Shown: positions 37,197-44,678 of the stretch, piece by piece
Layout: each line of letters begins with the position of its first letter
Position numbering within the stretch: the stretch's first letter is position 1
Source of the DNA: Pseudomonas marginalis
GTDB taxonomy: Bacteria > Pseudomonadota > Gammaproteobacteria > Pseudomonadales > Pseudomonadaceae
Direction of reading: 5' to 3'
DNA: 64,000 nucleotides
NCBI RefSeq assembly: GCF_900105325.1
Contig: NZ_FNSU01000003.1
Location: 2,480,001 to 2,544,000, forward strand
The notes under the pieces: model-generated
The model's input: only the letters and a program-made list of their open reading frames with translations
The model's database searches: none
What the model was told of the DNA's origin: nothing
Program-made: the position numbers and the translations under genes

Positions 37197-38075
37197 GGGC
37201 GAACCCACCGGCAAATGCACGCGCAGGGCCTTGGGCAAGGCCTCGAAGTGCAGGTCGTCACCTTCCAGCGGCTCGCCATCGAGGTTGATGTACAAGCCCT
37301 GCGCGACCTTGATGTTGACCCACGGCAGGCGTGCCCGCACGAACATCGCGTCCAGCTCCCAGCCGTTCCCCATCAGCTCGCGCAAGGTGCCGACCACTTC
37401 CTGGGGCGCCGGCAGGATACTGACGTCCAGCAAGCCATCGTCGGCCAATGCCCCAGGGCACAGCACATGCCCACCGCCCGCCTGGCGACCGTTGCCGATG
37501 CCCAGCGCGAGCAGCTCGCCCTTCCAGTGGAAATCCGGCCCGTCCAGCTCGGCATAGGCGGCCTTCAACTCGCTGAAGCGCGTCAGGCCGGTGAACAGGT
37601 AGGCGGCGCCACCGAGGACTTTCTTCAGGTCTTCGGAGGTATTGGCGGTGACCTGGCTGCCGAAGCCGCCGGTGGCCATATTCAGGAAGATTTGCCCGCC
37701 GACCTGGCCGAGGTCGATCGCACGGGGCGGCACATCCAGCAACGCCAGGGCCTGGGCGGGCTCCAATGGCACGCCGGCAGCCTTGGCGAAGTCATTGGCG
37801 GTCCCCAGGGGCATCAGCACCAGGCTGGCTTCACCCTTGGCCTCGGCCATGGCCTCGGCCACGTCGCGTAAGGTGCCGTCGCCGCCGCCGGCAACGATGT
37901 GGGTATAGCCGCCCTCCAAGGCTTCCTTGACCAGGCGCTTTGCGTCACCGCCCTCCCAGGTCACCCGTACCGCCAGCTCCCCACCCTGCCTGCGCCGGGC
38001 CAGCACGGCGCTGCGCACGTCCTCGTTGAGGGCTTGCTTGCCGTGGAGGATCAACAATGCCTTGGGGGTGGTCAT
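37155..38075 (-). CDS. yegS: YegS-like lipid kinase
   Basis: 306 residues of the diacylglycerol-kinase catalytic family: GGGDGTLRDVAEAM with nucleotide loop GGGDGT (63-68), LPLGTANDFAKAAG near 94-107, and C-terminal INLDGEPLEGDDL. E. coli YegS phosphorylates phosphatidylglycerol in vitro; the physiological substrate is uncertain. AGGAG precedes ATG. The last 42 nt overlap the convergent response regulator, leaving no room for a terminator between them. Confidence 0.88.
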   Translation of the reverse strand: MTTPKALLILHGKQALNEDVRSAVLARRRQGGELAVRVTWEGGDAKRLVKEALEGGYTHIVAGGGDGTLRDVAEAMAEAKGEASLVLMPLGTANDFAKAAGVPLEPAQALALLDVPPRAIDLGQVGGQIFLNMATGGFGSQVTANTSEDLKKVLGGAAYLFTGLTRFSELKAAYAELDGPDFHWKGELLALGIGNGRQAGGGHVLCPGALADDGLLDVSILPAPQEVVGTLRELMGNGWELDAMFVRARLPWVNIKVAQGLYINLDGEPLEGDDLHFEALPKALRVHLPVGSPLVVQADDLLAHGK

Positions 38076-38156
38076 GGGTGGCTTACTCCTGGATTCAAAG
38101 GTGCTTGAAGGATGTGGACCCTGGGCGACCGAAAAAAAGCCATGGGCGTTGAAAAA

Positions 38157-38369
38157 TTAATCCAGCGACCCAGGCATGCCCAGGCTTTCGCCGTTGTGAT
38201 CGGGGAAGCCCGCTTTCGTCGACGCCATCACCCCGGCGCCCGGCACGTTCCAGTCCAGGCAATCACGCCCCGGCACCGCGCGCACCAGCAGCGCCACGGG
38301 AACCACACGTAAAATGTCATCAGCAGTCAACTCGCAGAGGAATAAAGGGCCGCTTACGGCTGACGGCAA
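38157..38369 (-). CDS. Possible 70-residue hypothetical protein
   Basis: A minus-strand frame from a TTG inside the end of the lipoprotein gene to TAA, ending 81 bp before yegS. Its later half (PGRDCLDWNVPGAGVMAST and SLGMPGSLD) shows coding-like GC3 bias, but the first third does not and no good ribosome site is seen. It could be a real small gene, a 3' remnant of one, or chance. No family is recognised. Confidence 0.3.
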   Translation of the reverse strand: MPSAVSGPLFLCELTADDILRVVPVALLVRAVPGRDCLDWNVPGAGVMASTKAGFPDHNGESLGMPGSLD

Positions 38370-38680
38370 TTCTGCTTGACCGACAGCTCTGGCGCCGGCT
38401 CGTACTTCACCTGCTGCAAGCCATCAGCGCCCTGGAAGATGAAGTACTTGATCCGGCAGTCCTTGAACATCGGCGAATAACCCTCAGCCCGGAAGCCTTG
38501 GCCGTCGACCTGCTTGGTCACAGTGTTGTTGCGGCTGACCACCGCGAGCACCTGGGCATAACCCTGGCCCATCTTCACCCCCGGCTCGCCGGTGACCGTC
38601 ATCGACGAGGCGCAACCGCCCAACCCTGCCGCCGCCAATACCAGCGCGACGCCGTACAGTCCATTGCGTAGATCGTTCAT
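38354..38680 (-). CDS. Small lipoprotein of unknown function
   Basis: 108 residues. A type II signal peptide (LYGVALVLAAAGLGGC) has a lipobox at LGGC, Cys23, followed by AS, which suggests outer-membrane sorting. The mature part has two further Cys (FKDCRIKY, VKQNCRQP) that may form a disulfide. No known function; it lies alone upstream of yegS. Confidence 0.8.
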   Translation of the reverse strand: MNDLRNGLYGVALVLAAAGLGGCASSMTVTGEPGVKMGQGYAQVLAVVSRNNTVTKQVDGQGFRAEGYSPMFKDCRIKYFIFQGADGLQQVKYEPAPELSVKQNCRQP

Positions 38681-38734
38681 TCGCTGCTTCCCTTCAATGA
38701 TGGATCAGCGGCGGCCATCGCACACTGGAGATTC

Positions 38735-38904
38735 GCCAACGCGTCCCTGGCATGGCCCGTGGCTCAACGTGAGGTCAATGCCGCTGGCACCGATGCAACG
38801 TCCTTGCAACGGATCATCGACAGGGTTTACTGGACATCTTCAGCCTGATCGCCACTGAGCACTACGCGGTCGATCTTGAAGCACGGCGTTTGATTGCGCG
38901 CTAA
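38735..38904 (+). pseudogene. Decayed gene end with a frameshift
   Basis: Two coding-like stretches in adjacent frames: 38735-38823 reads ANASLAWPVAQREVNAAG.. and 38824-38904 reads GLLDIFSLIATEHYAVDLE.. to a TAA at 38902-38904. Codon use is good in both, but neither frame extends upstream to a start with a ribosome site. The simplest reading is the 3' remnant of a larger gene. The parent family is not recognised. The rest of 38681-39131 shows nothing else. Confidence 0.3.
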
Positions 38905-39131
38905 GCGCGGAAGTGGCCACCCAAGACGGCAGCCAAACAGAGGGTTTTGCTCGAGAGGGGGATCAACAGACATTTCGCATCCTTGCGAGTGAAGTTTCCT
39001 ACATGCGTAGATGGGTCATCACAAAGAAGTAAAAGTGCCACGGAGAACCATGGCACTGTGACACATCCGACACAATCAGCCGCAGCCGGCATTCAAGGCA
39101 TAGAGAGAGGCGCACGGTTCACACGGCGCAA

Positions 39132-39524
39132 TCAGCTCTTGTGTAACTTACTCATCAACTGCGCCTCAGCCTGGGTCAAGCCACACGACTGGGTCAGTTC
39201 ATCCACGGTAGCGCCCATGCCCACCAGCTTCGCCGCCTGGGCAAATGACAGGCTGGAAGGATCACGCTGCTCGATCTGCGCCAGTTTGTCCGGCAACGGC
39301 GCGAGGATGGCGCGCAGTTCATGCACCTCGTCCCCGACCTTCACCGCACTCTGCTGGAAGTGATCGACCCGCTTGACCAACTCCAGCACCCGTCGATCAC
39401 GCACCGCATCGCGCTCGGCCTGCTGCATCGCCAATTCGCGCTGCTGGCGTATATAGCGCAGCAGAAAACCCAAGGTCCCGGCCCACAACAGGGCCAGGAC
39501 AATCACCGCGACCTCAAGGAACAA
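39132..39524 (-). CDS. DUF2802 protein at the end of the chemotaxis operon
   Basis: 130 residues: one N-terminal membrane anchor (4-22), a charged coiled coil (27-60) and a C-terminal helix-turn-helix-like piece (AAKLVGMGATVDELTQSCGL) typical of DUF2802. It directly follows cheW, as PA1465 does in P. aeruginosa. A role at the polar array or flagellum is suggested only by this conserved place. Confidence 0.85.
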   Translation of the reverse strand: MFLEVAVIVLALLWAGTLGFLLRYIRQQRELAMQQAERDAVRDRRVLELVKRVDHFQQSAVKVGDEVHELRAILAPLPDKLAQIEQRDPSSLSFAQAAKLVGMGATVDELTQSCGLTQAEAQLMSKLHKS

Positions 39525-40007
39525 TCAGATGCTCTCCAGTTCCGACCATTCTTCTTCGCTCATCATTTTGTCCAGCTCAACCAGAATCAACAGTTCGTTG
39601 TTCTTGTTGCACACGCCCTGGATGAACTTGGCCGATTCCTCGTTGCCCACGTTCGGCGCGGTTTCCACTTCCGATTGGCGCAGGTAGACCACTTCCGCGA
39701 CGCTGTCGACCATGATCCCGACCACTTGCTTGTCGGCCTCGATGATGACGATACGCGTGTTGTCGCTGACTTCGACCGTGTCCAGGCCAAAACGCTGGCG
39801 GGTGTCGATCACCGTCACCACGTTGCCGCGCAGGTTGATGATGCCCAGCACATAGCTTGGCGCACCGGGAACCGGAGCGATCTCGGTGTAGCGCAGCACT
39901 TCCTGCACGCGCATCACGTTAATACCGTAGGTTTCGTTGTCCAGTTTGAAGGTAACCCATTGCAGGATCGGATCATCCAAACCTTGTGCGGACGCTGACT
40001 TGTTCAT
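39525..40007 (-). CDS. cheW: Chemotaxis adaptor CheW
   Basis: 160 residues, a single CheW domain: LQWVTFKLDNETYGINVMRV and APSYVLGIINLRGNVVTVIDTR. It bridges chemoreceptors and the P5 domain of CheA in the array. The ATG at 40007 gives the usual length; the open frame continues upstream without a better start. It lies between the ParP-like gene and DUF2802 in the conserved cluster order. Confidence 0.95.
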   Translation of the reverse strand: MNKSASAQGLDDPILQWVTFKLDNETYGINVMRVQEVLRYTEIAPVPGAPSYVLGIINLRGNVVTVIDTRQRFGLDTVEVSDNTRIVIIEADKQVVGIMVDSVAEVVYLRQSEVETAPNVGNEESAKFIQGVCNKNNELLILVELDKMMSEEEWSELESI

Positions 40008-40088
40008 ATCTCTGACCCCTTCAAATGCCGATGTAGGCGGCGTGTGTACTTCTTTTGGCCGCACGCTCGCGCGGCCCTTATTGTCCAA

Positions 40089-40886
40089 TCAACTGCGTTT
40101 GTTCACCGGCATCGCCTTAACGGCACCGCTGGCGATCAACTCGGCCAGTTCGGCAACGTCCAGCAACGCGCACATGTGTTCGATCACGGTGCCTGCCAGC
40201 CAGGGCCGCTGGCCCCGGTGGCTGCGCCATTTGATTTCATTCGGGTCCAGGCGCAGCGAGCGGCTGACTTGATGCACCGCCAGCCCCCATTCGTAGCCCT
40301 GCACCGAGATCACGTATTGCAAGCCTTGGCGGAAGTCATCGCGGTAGCGGTCGGGCATCACCCAGCGCGCGGTGTCCAGCACCTTGAGGTTACCGGCCTG
40401 GCTCGGCAGGATGCCCAGGAACCACTCCGGCTGCCCGAACAATGGCGTCAGTTCCTGGCCCTCCAACGAGTAGATCGAGCCCAGGCACACCAACGGCACC
40501 GCCAGGGTCAACCCGGCGACGTCGAACAGCAGACATTCAAATGGCTCGGCCGCCCAGGCCGGACGATCATCGCCGCTCACCGGCGGTGGCGTGATGCTCG
40601 GTGGCAGGTGCACTTCCACGACCGGCTCGACCACCACAGGCACGACGGGCGCGACCACCGGGACGCTGACCGGGACGACGAGTGCATCGCGGGCCTGCTC
40701 TTCCAATACAGCCAACTGGAACTCATCCAGGCTGCTCGACGACGGCACTTCGACCGCCGGCTCCAGCACCAGGATAGGCTCCTGTAATTCTTCCGCGGTC
40801 GCGTCCTGCAGCAAGGCATCCAGGTAGGATTCCAGTGCCAGTTGCGGCCGGGTCTTGACCTTGAGTTCGACGGGACGGTTCATCAT
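40089..40886 (-). CDS. ParP-like protein with C-terminal CheW domain
   Basis: 265 residues. N-terminal 120 residues are low complexity, acidic then Pro/Val-rich (VVPVSVPVVAPVVPVVVEPV), followed by a CheW-like domain (LLFDVAGLTLAVPLVCLGSI, WFLGILPSQAGNLKVLDT). It starts at the parA stop (TGATGATG), so the two are coupled. In Vibrio, ParP links ParC (a ParA ATPase) with CheA to place arrays at the pole; the same gene pair here points to that role. Known as PA1463 in P. aeruginosa. Confidence 0.85.
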   Translation of the reverse strand: MMNRPVELKVKTRPQLALESYLDALLQDATAEELQEPILVLEPAVEVPSSSSLDEFQLAVLEEQARDALVVPVSVPVVAPVVPVVVEPVVEVHLPPSITPPPVSGDDRPAWAAEPFECLLFDVAGLTLAVPLVCLGSIYSLEGQELTPLFGQPEWFLGILPSQAGNLKVLDTARWVMPDRYRDDFRQGLQYVISVQGYEWGLAVHQVSRSLRLDPNEIKWRSHRGQRPWLAGTVIEHMCALLDVAELAELIASGAVKAMPVNKRS

Positions 40887-41674
40887 CAGGCCACCTGCGC
40901 CACAAGCTGCTGGGACAGCAGGTGCTTGAGCAACGCCCGGTAGGCCAGCACACCGCGGCTTTTGCCGTCGAACTGCGACGGCGTGAGCCCGGCACGGCTG
41001 GCATCACGCAGGCGGGTGTCCACCGGGATGTAGCCGTTCCAGATGGTCTCCGGGTAGGCATCGCGCAGGACGCGCAAGGTGCCCAGGGACGCCTGGGTGC
41101 GGCGGTCGAACAGGGTGGGCACGATGCTGTAGGGCAACGCCTGTTTGCGCGAACGGTTGATCATCGCCAGGGTACTGACCATGCGCTCCAGGCCCTTGAC
41201 CGCCAGGTGCTCGGTCTGCACCGGGATCACCAGTTGCTGGCTGGCCGCCAAAGCGTTGACCATCAGCACGCCGAGCAATGGCGGGCTGTCGATGATCGCG
41301 TAGTCGAAGTCCTGCCACAGTTGCGCCAGGGTCTTGGCGATCACCAGGCCCAGGCCGCTCTGCCCCGGCGACTGGCGCTCCAGGGTGGCCAGCGCGGTAC
41401 TCGACGGCAGCAGGGAAATGCTTTCGTTACTGGTGGGCAGCAGCAATTGCCCGGGCAGGTCGGCCGGTACGTTGCCTTTGTGCAGGAACAGGTCGTAGTT
41501 GCTGTGCTCCAGCGCATCCGGGTCGTAGCCGAAATAGCTGGTCATCGAGCCGTGGGGGTCGAGGTCGACCACGACCACACGCTTGCCCGCCTCGGCCAGC
41601 AAGCCGGCTAAAGCGATGGAGGTGGTGGTCTTGCCGACTCCACCTTTTTGATTGGCAACTGCCCAGACTCTCAT
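40886..41674 (-). CDS. parA: ParA/ParC-type ATPase for chemosensory array positioning
   Basis: 262 residues from the ATG at 41674. Deviant Walker A KGGVGKTT (10-17), DLDPHGSMTSYFG and DSPPLLGVLMVNAL mark a Soj/ParA-family dimerising ATPase. It is in the che operon between motD and the ParP-like gene rather than beside parB/dnaA, so it belongs to the array-localising branch, not chromosome partition. Upstream extension MSRSRVCPPGGTIR lacks a ribosome site and is not used. Confidence 0.9.
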   Translation of the reverse strand: MRVWAVANQKGGVGKTTTSIALAGLLAEAGKRVVVVDLDPHGSMTSYFGYDPDALEHSNYDLFLHKGNVPADLPGQLLLPTSNESISLLPSSTALATLERQSPGQSGLGLVIAKTLAQLWQDFDYAIIDSPPLLGVLMVNALAASQQLVIPVQTEHLAVKGLERMVSTLAMINRSRKQALPYSIVPTLFDRRTQASLGTLRVLRDAYPETIWNGYIPVDTRLRDASRAGLTPSQFDGKSRGVLAYRALLKHLLSQQLVAQVA

Positions 41675-41725
41675 TCGGATGGTTCCTCCCGGTGGGCACA
41701 CGCGCGACCGAGACATTGCATAAGG

Positions 41726-42613
41726 TTATTGAGCCGGCGACGGAGAATTGACGGCACTCTGCTGAACCGGCGGCTTTGCAGGGGCCGGTGCAGTTTGTGT
41801 GCCAGCGCGCTTCAAGGCCGCATCCGGTGTTGCATTGGCGGTACCGGTGCCGGTCAGGCTACGGCGCACCTCCAGGTTTCGGGACACCACCAGCACCACC
41901 CGACGGTTGCGTGCGCGGCCTTCGAGCGTGGCGTTATTGGCCACCGGCTGGAACTCGCCATACCCCACCGACGCCAGGCGTCCAGGGTTCACGCCCTGCA
42001 TCGCGAGCATGCGCACGATGCTCGCGGCACGGGCCGATGACAGCTCCCAGTTGGTCGGGTACTGCGCAGTACTGATCGGCACATTGTCGGTAAAGCCTTC
42101 AACGTGGATCGGGTTTTCAAACGGTTTGAGGATCGCCGCCACCTTGTCGATGATGGTGAACGCCTGGTCGCTGGGCAATGCATCGGCACTGGCGAACAGC
42201 AGGCTGGAATTGAGCTCGATCTCCACCCACAACTCATTGCCGCGCACGGTCATCTGGTTGGAGCTGATCAGGTCGCCAAACGCGGCACTGATGTCATCGG
42301 CGATGCTTTTCAGCGGATCACTGGTGCCGCCCACACCGGCAGCGGTTTCGTCGCTGTCATTGACCAGCGGCTTGGCCGGGGTCACGGTCTTGGGCCGCTC
42401 TTCGCCAATCGGGATCGGCTTGAGCGAACGGTCGGCGTCGTTGAACACGCCGATCAACGCCTGGGAAATGACTTTGTACTTGCCTTCGTTGATCGACGAG
42501 ATGGAGTACATCACCACGAAAAAGGCGAACAGCAAGGTGATGAAGTCCGCATAGGACACCAGCCACCGCTCGTGGTTGACGTGTTCTTCAGGCTCGCGAC
42601 GGCGACGGCTCAC
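41726..42613 (-). CDS. motD: Flagellar stator protein MotD (MotB-like)
   Basis: 295 residues. A cytoplasmic basic start (RRRREPEEH) precedes one membrane segment with plug region (YADFITLLFAFFVVMYSISS, 21-40), including the essential stator Asp (ADFITL). The C-terminal OmpA-like peptidoglycan-binding domain has NWELSSARA and GYGEFQPVANN..GRARNRRV. With MotC it forms the second stator set that pseudomonads use along with MotAB. A Pro/Ala-rich tail follows. A REPIN separates it from motC. Confidence 0.93.
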   Translation of the reverse strand: MSRRRREPEEHVNHERWLVSYADFITLLFAFFVVMYSISSINEGKYKVISQALIGVFNDADRSLKPIPIGEERPKTVTPAKPLVNDSDETAAGVGGTSDPLKSIADDISAAFGDLISSNQMTVRGNELWVEIELNSSLLFASADALPSDQAFTIIDKVAAILKPFENPIHVEGFTDNVPISTAQYPTNWELSSARAASIVRMLAMQGVNPGRLASVGYGEFQPVANNATLEGRARNRRVVLVVSRNLEVRRSLTGTGTANATPDAALKRAGTQTAPAPAKPPVQQSAVNSPSPAQ

Positions 42614-42641
42614 AGGCGATTACCTCCGCAAAACAAATCAA

Positions 42642-42743
42642 CTGTAGGAGCGAGCTTGCTCGCGAAAAACCCGAGAGCAACGCGTTCATCCAGGATGCCC
42701 GCGTTATCGTTGACGATTTTCGCGAGCAAGCTCGCTCCTACAG
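42642..42743. repeat. REPIN, copy B (102 bp), between motD and motC
   Basis: Same length and arms as 32022-32123, and its reverse complement matches that copy in the centre as well (AACGATAACGCGG shared). It lies inside an operon, between two genes whose products are needed in fixed ratio. Confidence 0.9.
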
Positions 42744-42755
42744 GGTTCATGACCA

Positions 42756-43496
42756 TCAATCCATGAAGCCCTGGAGCTTCAATTCGATGGAGCGCGGGTT
42801 CTCGCCCTCGGCAATCGACAGGATGCCTTCGAGCAGCATCTCGCGATAGCGCGACTGGCGCATGGCAATCGACTTGAGCTTGCTGGCCACCGGCAACAGC
42901 ACCAGGTTGGCACTGGCCACCCCGTAGATGGTGGCAACGAACGCCACGGCAATGCCGCTGCCCAGTTGCGACGGATCGGCCAGGTTGCCCATCACGTGGA
43001 TCAGGCCCATCACCGCGCCGATGATGCCGATGGTCGGCGCGTAGCCGCCCATGCTTTCAAACACTTTGGCGGCGTTGATGTCGCGGCTTTCCTGGGTGTA
43101 GAAATCCACCTCGAGGATGCTGCGGATCGCTTCCGGCTCGGCGCCGTCCACCAGCAATTGCAGGCCTTTGCGCGAATAGCTGTCGGGTTCGGCATCGGCC
43201 ACGCCTTCGAGGCCCAGCAGGCCTTCCTTGCGCGCGGTGAGGCTCCAGTTGACGACGCGATCGATGCCACCGGCCAGGTCGACACGCGGCGGAAAAATGA
43301 TCCAGATGAGGATTTGCATCGCGCGCTTGAACGAACTCATCGGTGACTGCAGCAACGCGGCGCCCACCGTGCCGCCAATCACGATCAGCGCCGCCGGGCC
43401 GTTGGCCAGGGCGCCCAGGTGACCGCCTTCGAGGTAGTTGCCGCCAATAATGGCGACAAACGCCAGGATGATGCCGATCAGGCTCAATACATCCAT
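42756..43496 (-). CDS. motC: Flagellar stator protein MotC (MotA-like)
   Basis: 246 residues with four membrane segments: 1-20, 30-50, about 148-170 and 180-200. The cytoplasmic loop carries the charged residues that touch FliG. GYAPTIGIIGAVMGLIHVM is the MotA/TolQ/ExbB signature. It partners MotD. Its ATG overlaps the cheB stop by one base. Confidence 0.95.
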   Translation of the reverse strand: MDVLSLIGIILAFVAIIGGNYLEGGHLGALANGPAALIVIGGTVGAALLQSPMSSFKRAMQILIWIIFPPRVDLAGGIDRVVNWSLTARKEGLLGLEGVADAEPDSYSRKGLQLLVDGAEPEAIRSILEVDFYTQESRDINAAKVFESMGGYAPTIGIIGAVMGLIHVMGNLADPSQLGSGIAVAFVATIYGVASANLVLLPVASKLKSIAMRQSRYREMLLEGILSIAEGENPRSIELKLQGFMD

Positions 43497-44629
43497 CAGA
43501 GGCAGGCCTCCACCAGATGCCTGCCGATATCGTCCAGGCTGTAGACGGCGTCGGCCAGGTCAGCCTTGACGATGGCCATGGGCATGCCATAGATCACGCA
43601 GCTGGCCTCGTCCTGGGCCCAGATCGCACTGCCGCCCTGCTTGAGCAGGCGCGCGCCTTCACGACCGTCGGCGCCCATGCCGGTGAGCACCACCGCCAGA
43701 ACTTTGTCGCCGTAGGACTTGGCCGCCGAACCGAAGGTGATGTCCACGCACGGCTTGTAGTTGAGGCGCTCATCACCCGGCAGGATTTTGATCGCGCCAC
43801 GGCCGTCGACCATCATCTGCTTGCCGCCCGGAGCCAGCAACGCCAGGCCAGGACGCAGGATGTCGCCATCCTCGGCTTCCTTGACGCTGATGCGGCACAG
43901 CTTGTCCAGGCGCTCGGCAAAGGCCTTGGTGAACGCGGCGGGCATGTGCTGGATCAACACGATCGGCGCCGGGAAGTTGGCCGGCAATTGGGTCAACACG
44001 CGCTGCAAGGCGACCGGGCCGCCGGTGGAGGTGCCGATGGCGACCAGTTTATAAGCCTTGCGCTTGGGCGCAGGCGAATGGGCAGCCGCCGGTGCGGACG
44101 TCCGCACCGGCGGCGCGGCAGGCCGTGCAACCGGCGCAGGCGCCGGGCGGCCAAACGTGGAACCGGCAGGCGCCGCCGGCGCAGCAACCGGTGCCGGCGC
44201 AGGGGCTGGCGCGCTGAACAGGCTGCGGCGGTTGCTGCGGGAAATACTGTGGACTTTCTCGCACAGCAGTTGCTTGACCTTCTCGGGGTTGCGCGAGATG
44301 TCTTCGAAATTCTTCGGCAGGAAGTCCACCGCCCCCGCATCCAGCGCGTCGAGGGTCACTCGGGCGCCTTCGTGGGTCAGCGAGGAGAACATCAATACCG
44401 GGGTCGGGCAGCGTTGCATGATGTGCCGGACTGCCGTGATGCCATCCATCATCGGCATCTCGTAGTCCATGGTGATCACGTCCGGCTTCAACGCAATGGC
44501 TTGATCAATCGCCTCTTTGCCGTTGGTGGCCGTGCCGACCACCTGGATGCTTGGATCGGCGGAAAGAATTTCCGAGACGCGGCGGCGGAAGAAACCCGAA
44601 TCGTCCACCACCAGGACCTTGACTGCCAT
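43496..44629 (-). CDS. cheB: Chemotaxis protein-glutamate methylesterase CheB
   Basis: 377 residues from the ATG at 44629. Receiver domain with Asp55 (ITMDYEMP), then a Pro/Ala-rich linker about 140-188 (longer than in E. coli). The methylesterase domain has GTSTGGP (Ser201), QHMP (His228) and MGADGREGA. It removes methyl or amide groups from receptor glutamates and provides adaptation. No cheR is present here; the methyltransferase is encoded elsewhere. Its stop overlaps motC. Confidence 0.95.
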   Translation of the reverse strand: MAVKVLVVDDSGFFRRRVSEILSADPSIQVVGTATNGKEAIDQAIALKPDVITMDYEMPMMDGITAVRHIMQRCPTPVLMFSSLTHEGARVTLDALDAGAVDFLPKNFEDISRNPEKVKQLLCEKVHSISRSNRRSLFSAPAPAPAPVAAPAAPAGSTFGRPAPAPVARPAAPPVRTSAPAAAHSPAPKRKAYKLVAIGTSTGGPVALQRVLTQLPANFPAPIVLIQHMPAAFTKAFAERLDKLCRISVKEAEDGDILRPGLALLAPGGKQMMVDGRGAIKILPGDERLNYKPCVDITFGSAAKSYGDKVLAVVLTGMGADGREGARLLKQGGSAIWAQDEASCVIYGMPMAIVKADLADAVYSLDDIGRHLVEACL

Positions 44630-44678
44630 AAACACTCCGTTAGGTGGGGCGGGCAATACCGCCTATGCCCCACCAGAA

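Noticed and set aside
40886..41674. Chromosome-partition ParA (Soj)
   Set aside because: No parB or parS-like sites are nearby, and the gene is embedded in the che operon next to a ParP-like gene.
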